Source: Gammaproteobacteria bacterium
Lineage (GTDB): Bacteria > Pseudomonadota > Gammaproteobacteria > Eutrophobiales > Eutrophobiaceae
Direction: 5' to 3'
Length of the DNA: 63,586 nucleotides
Assembly: GCA_026710545.1 (NCBI GenBank)
Contig: JAPOQU010000114.1
Location: 1 to 63,586, forward strand
Numbering within the stretch: position 1 is the stretch's first letter; each line of letters opens with the position of its first letter. A model generated the notes under the pieces. It did no database searches. It saw nothing but the letters and a program-made list of their open reading frames with translations, and was not told the origin of the DNA. Positions 62,182-63,586 of the stretch are shown here, in pieces. A program made the translations under genes and the position numbers.

Positions 62182-63225
62182 CTGCGAGACCTCCTCCTCA
62201 ATCAAAGCCTTGAGTTTGCGTCGTACACGGACATTTCCGGCATCGCTGGACAATAAAACCGGATTCAATGAAAACAGATCGGTTGTCTCAATCTCTTCCT
62301 GTTGTAAGTCAATCACAGGTTTGTCTTCCGTGGCAAAGGCTGTTCTTAAGCCCTCCTTATGCATTTCATTGTATTCCGCATCATACTGTTTATAGTTACG
62401 GGCGGAACCAAAGAAATAATGCGTCGATTTAGCCGTCTCAGGAGTCATAATATGATGATCGTATAAGACCACGCCGTCCTTATGGTAATCATCACTGCCT
62501 TGTACGGCACCAACTTGTAAATGCATATTGGATGGGGCATGCCATTTTACTGAAAAGAATTGATCAGCCTTTCCCTCCGGTTCCTCAAGATGCACGGCGA
62601 GTAACTGCATTGCCGGATCGGCCTTCCAGTCCCAGCGGATATTGATATCATCTCTCTCTTCCGTTACTTCCGGAATAAGAGGACTCAGTTTGCCATTAGT
62701 ATTAATCAGTGGACCATGTAGGTGGTCGATATGGGTCAAATCCATAATATTATCGGTCATCAATTCATAATTTGCGTTGTTACGTATCGCAAAATAAAAA
62801 ACCGCATCTTTAGGGCTCTTACTGAGCATACTGCAATCCAGGATCTTCGAAGGATCCGCTTTTTCCGTATCACCGAGCCATATCCACAAAAAGCCGTCAC
62901 GCTCCACTACCGGGAAGGATTGTACTACAGCTGCCTTGGGGATTCTGCCATCTCCATGCGGGCTATGAACGCATTTGCCGGTGTAATCATATTTTAAACC
63001 GTGATAATGGCAAACTACTATATCGCCCTCGCGCTTACCCATAGAAAGAGGCAGAAATCGATGAGCACACCGATCACGCATGGCCACTGGTTCACCATTA
63101 TGTTTTCGGTAAAGTAAGATGGAAATATCCAGAATCTTGCGACGAAAAAGAACTTCACCATCAACTTCAGTGGATAAGGCAGCCACGTACCAGGCGTTCA
63201 TTAAATATCTAACTTCTCCAGTCAT
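62152..63225 (-). CDS. Rieske non-haem iron oxygenase, vanillate/dicamba O-demethylase type, copy 2
   Basis: A 357-residue oxygenase with Rieske ligands C53, H55, C72 and H75 (DRCAHRFLPLSMG; VCHYHG). The catalytic iron site is in DNIMDLTHIDHLHGP (H165, H170). NAWYVAALSTEV and HHIMTPETAKSTHYFFGSARNY resemble dicamba monooxygenase/VanA-type enzymes more than copy 1 does. An internal ATG at 63201 (starting MNAWYVAAL) is an alternative start. It converges on the DUF1329 copy 3 gene. No ferredoxin or reductase gene adjoins it. Confidence 0.9.
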   Translation of the reverse strand: MTGEVRYLMNAWYVAALSTEVDGEVLFRRKILDISILLYRKHNGEPVAMRDRCAHRFLPLSMGKREGDIVVCHYHGLKYDYTGKCVHSPHGDGRIPKAAVVQSFPVVERDGFLWIWLGDTEKADPSKILDCSMLSKSPKDAVFYFAIRNNANYELMTDNIMDLTHIDHLHGPLINTNGKLSPLIPEVTEERDDINIRWDWKADPAMQLLAVHLEEPEGKADQFFSVKWHAPSNMHLQVGAVQGSDDYHKDGVVLYDHHIMTPETAKSTHYFFGSARNYKQYDAEYNEMHKEGLRTAFATEDKPVIDLQQEEIETTDLFSLNPVLLSSDAGNVRVRRKLKALIEEEVSQGDTNSTAMK

Positions 63226-63383
63226 ACAATAAATTCTCGCTCTCTATTTCTATACTAAGAAAATCCATATAAACAATAAGTTGGAAGACACTCCTGAATA
63301 TACTACATGTTCCGCATACTATAGTAAGCCTGCTTAGGCGCTTCACCAACCTTTAGGGTGGTCATAACCAGCCTTGTCCAGAA
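63226..63383. other. intergenic gap between Rieske gene and permease
   Basis: About 160 bases holding the promoter of the Rieske copy 2 gene and the tail region of the permease gene. A short imperfect inverted repeat around 63,345-63,365 could end the permease transcript. Nothing else is recognisable. Confidence 0.3.
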
Positions 63384-63586
63384 TCAAATAAACACAAACC
63401 TGGCCAGGAAGATCAGTGCCAGAAACCAGACGCCGGCGGAAATATCCCTGTATCTACCGCTTGCCAGTTTGACGCTCACGTAGGTGATGAAACCCACGGC
63501 GATGCCGTCTGCTATGGAAAAAGTCAACGGTATGGCGACAATCGTGAGCAACGCAGGGACCAGTTCGGTGGCATCTTCCCAGTCCA
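63384..63586 (-). CDS. NCS2/AzgA-type purine permease, C-terminal fragment
   Basis: The last 67 codons of a minus-strand gene whose start lies beyond the right edge. The translation ELVPALLTIVAIPLTFSIADGIAVGFITYVSVKLASGRYRDIS ends in a hydrophobic helix WFLALIFLARFVFI. The FSIADGIAVGFI segment is diagnostic for hypoxanthine/guanine/adenine permeases of the AzgA branch. It contains the last two transmembrane segments. It belongs to purine uptake, not visibly to the catabolic locus. Confidence 0.85.
   Translation of the reverse strand, partial: DWEDATELVPALLTIVAIPLTFSIADGIAVGFITYVSVKLASGRYRDISAGVWFLALIFLARFVFI

Overview
The window is a bacterial chromosome or metagenome contig with two compositionally different parts. 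Bases 1 to about 19,980 are GC-rich by eye, with strongly G/C third codon positions. From about 19,980 to the end the DNA is clearly less GC-rich, with AT-rich intergenic regions and dispersed palindromic repeats of a kind common in Gammaproteobacteria. The change occurs at the 5' edge of one giant gene. It marks either a transferred island or an assembly join, and the sequence alone cannot decide which.

GC-rich part (1-19,998): a cut DsbA-type 2-hydroxychromene-2-carboxylate isomerase, a thiamine-diphosphate (ThDP) enzyme, a class II aldolase/adducin protein, a CoA-binding protein, an O-acetylhomoserine sulfhydrylase-type enzyme and an acyl-CoA synthetase. Small conflict genes are mixed in: a BrnA-like protein, a coiled-coil protein, a decayed AAA ATPase and a ParS-type antitoxin with a RES-type toxin. 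It ends with a translationally coupled pair, a 2,562-residue protein carrying two Hsp90/sacsin-like ATPase modules followed by a 903-residue SNF2-type helicase. That pair is the best candidate for a little-described defence system.

Lower-GC part (19,999-63,586): first hicBA, small secreted proteins, a long acyl-CoA dehydrogenase resembling methylsuccinyl-CoA dehydrogenase, a Bcr/CflA-type transporter, a zeta-toxin module, a mesaconyl-CoA-hydratase-like protein, typA and a family III CoA-transferase. Then about 21 kb (51.7 down to 30.6 kb) of minus-strand genes form an aromatic catabolism locus. In transcription order it holds a glutathione transferase, a GlcG-like protein, the lower meta-cleavage pathway in xylG-J-Q-K-I order, a YCF48-type lipoprotein, an MMPL/RND transporter, DUF1302 and DUF1329 envelope proteins, a DsbA-type isomerase, a cytosolic reductive-dehalogenase homologue, an HpaB-type flavin monooxygenase, a second DUF1329 protein, a [2Fe-2S] ferredoxin and an intradiol ring-cleavage dioxygenase. 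A FadR-type GntR regulator and a TonB receptor diverge from it. A MalT-like LuxR regulator, a MetE-like protein, two Rieske oxygenases and a third DUF1329 protein follow. The window ends inside an NCS2 permease.

Inferred joint role: TonB receptor, DUF1302/DUF1329 and MMPL proteins handle a hydrophobic or halogenated aromatic at the envelope. Rieske, HpaB and RdhA-like enzymes modify it (demethylation, hydroxylation, dehalogenation), ring cleavage follows, and the Xyl-type enzymes deliver pyruvate and acetyl-CoA. No extradiol dioxygenase, 4-oxalocrotonate tautomerase or Rieske reductase is present, so the pathway is incomplete here. Several repeat families are inserted between the catabolic genes, including a run of back-to-back hairpins at the xylK/xylI junction. 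No rRNA, tRNA, CRISPR array or intact insertion sequence was seen.
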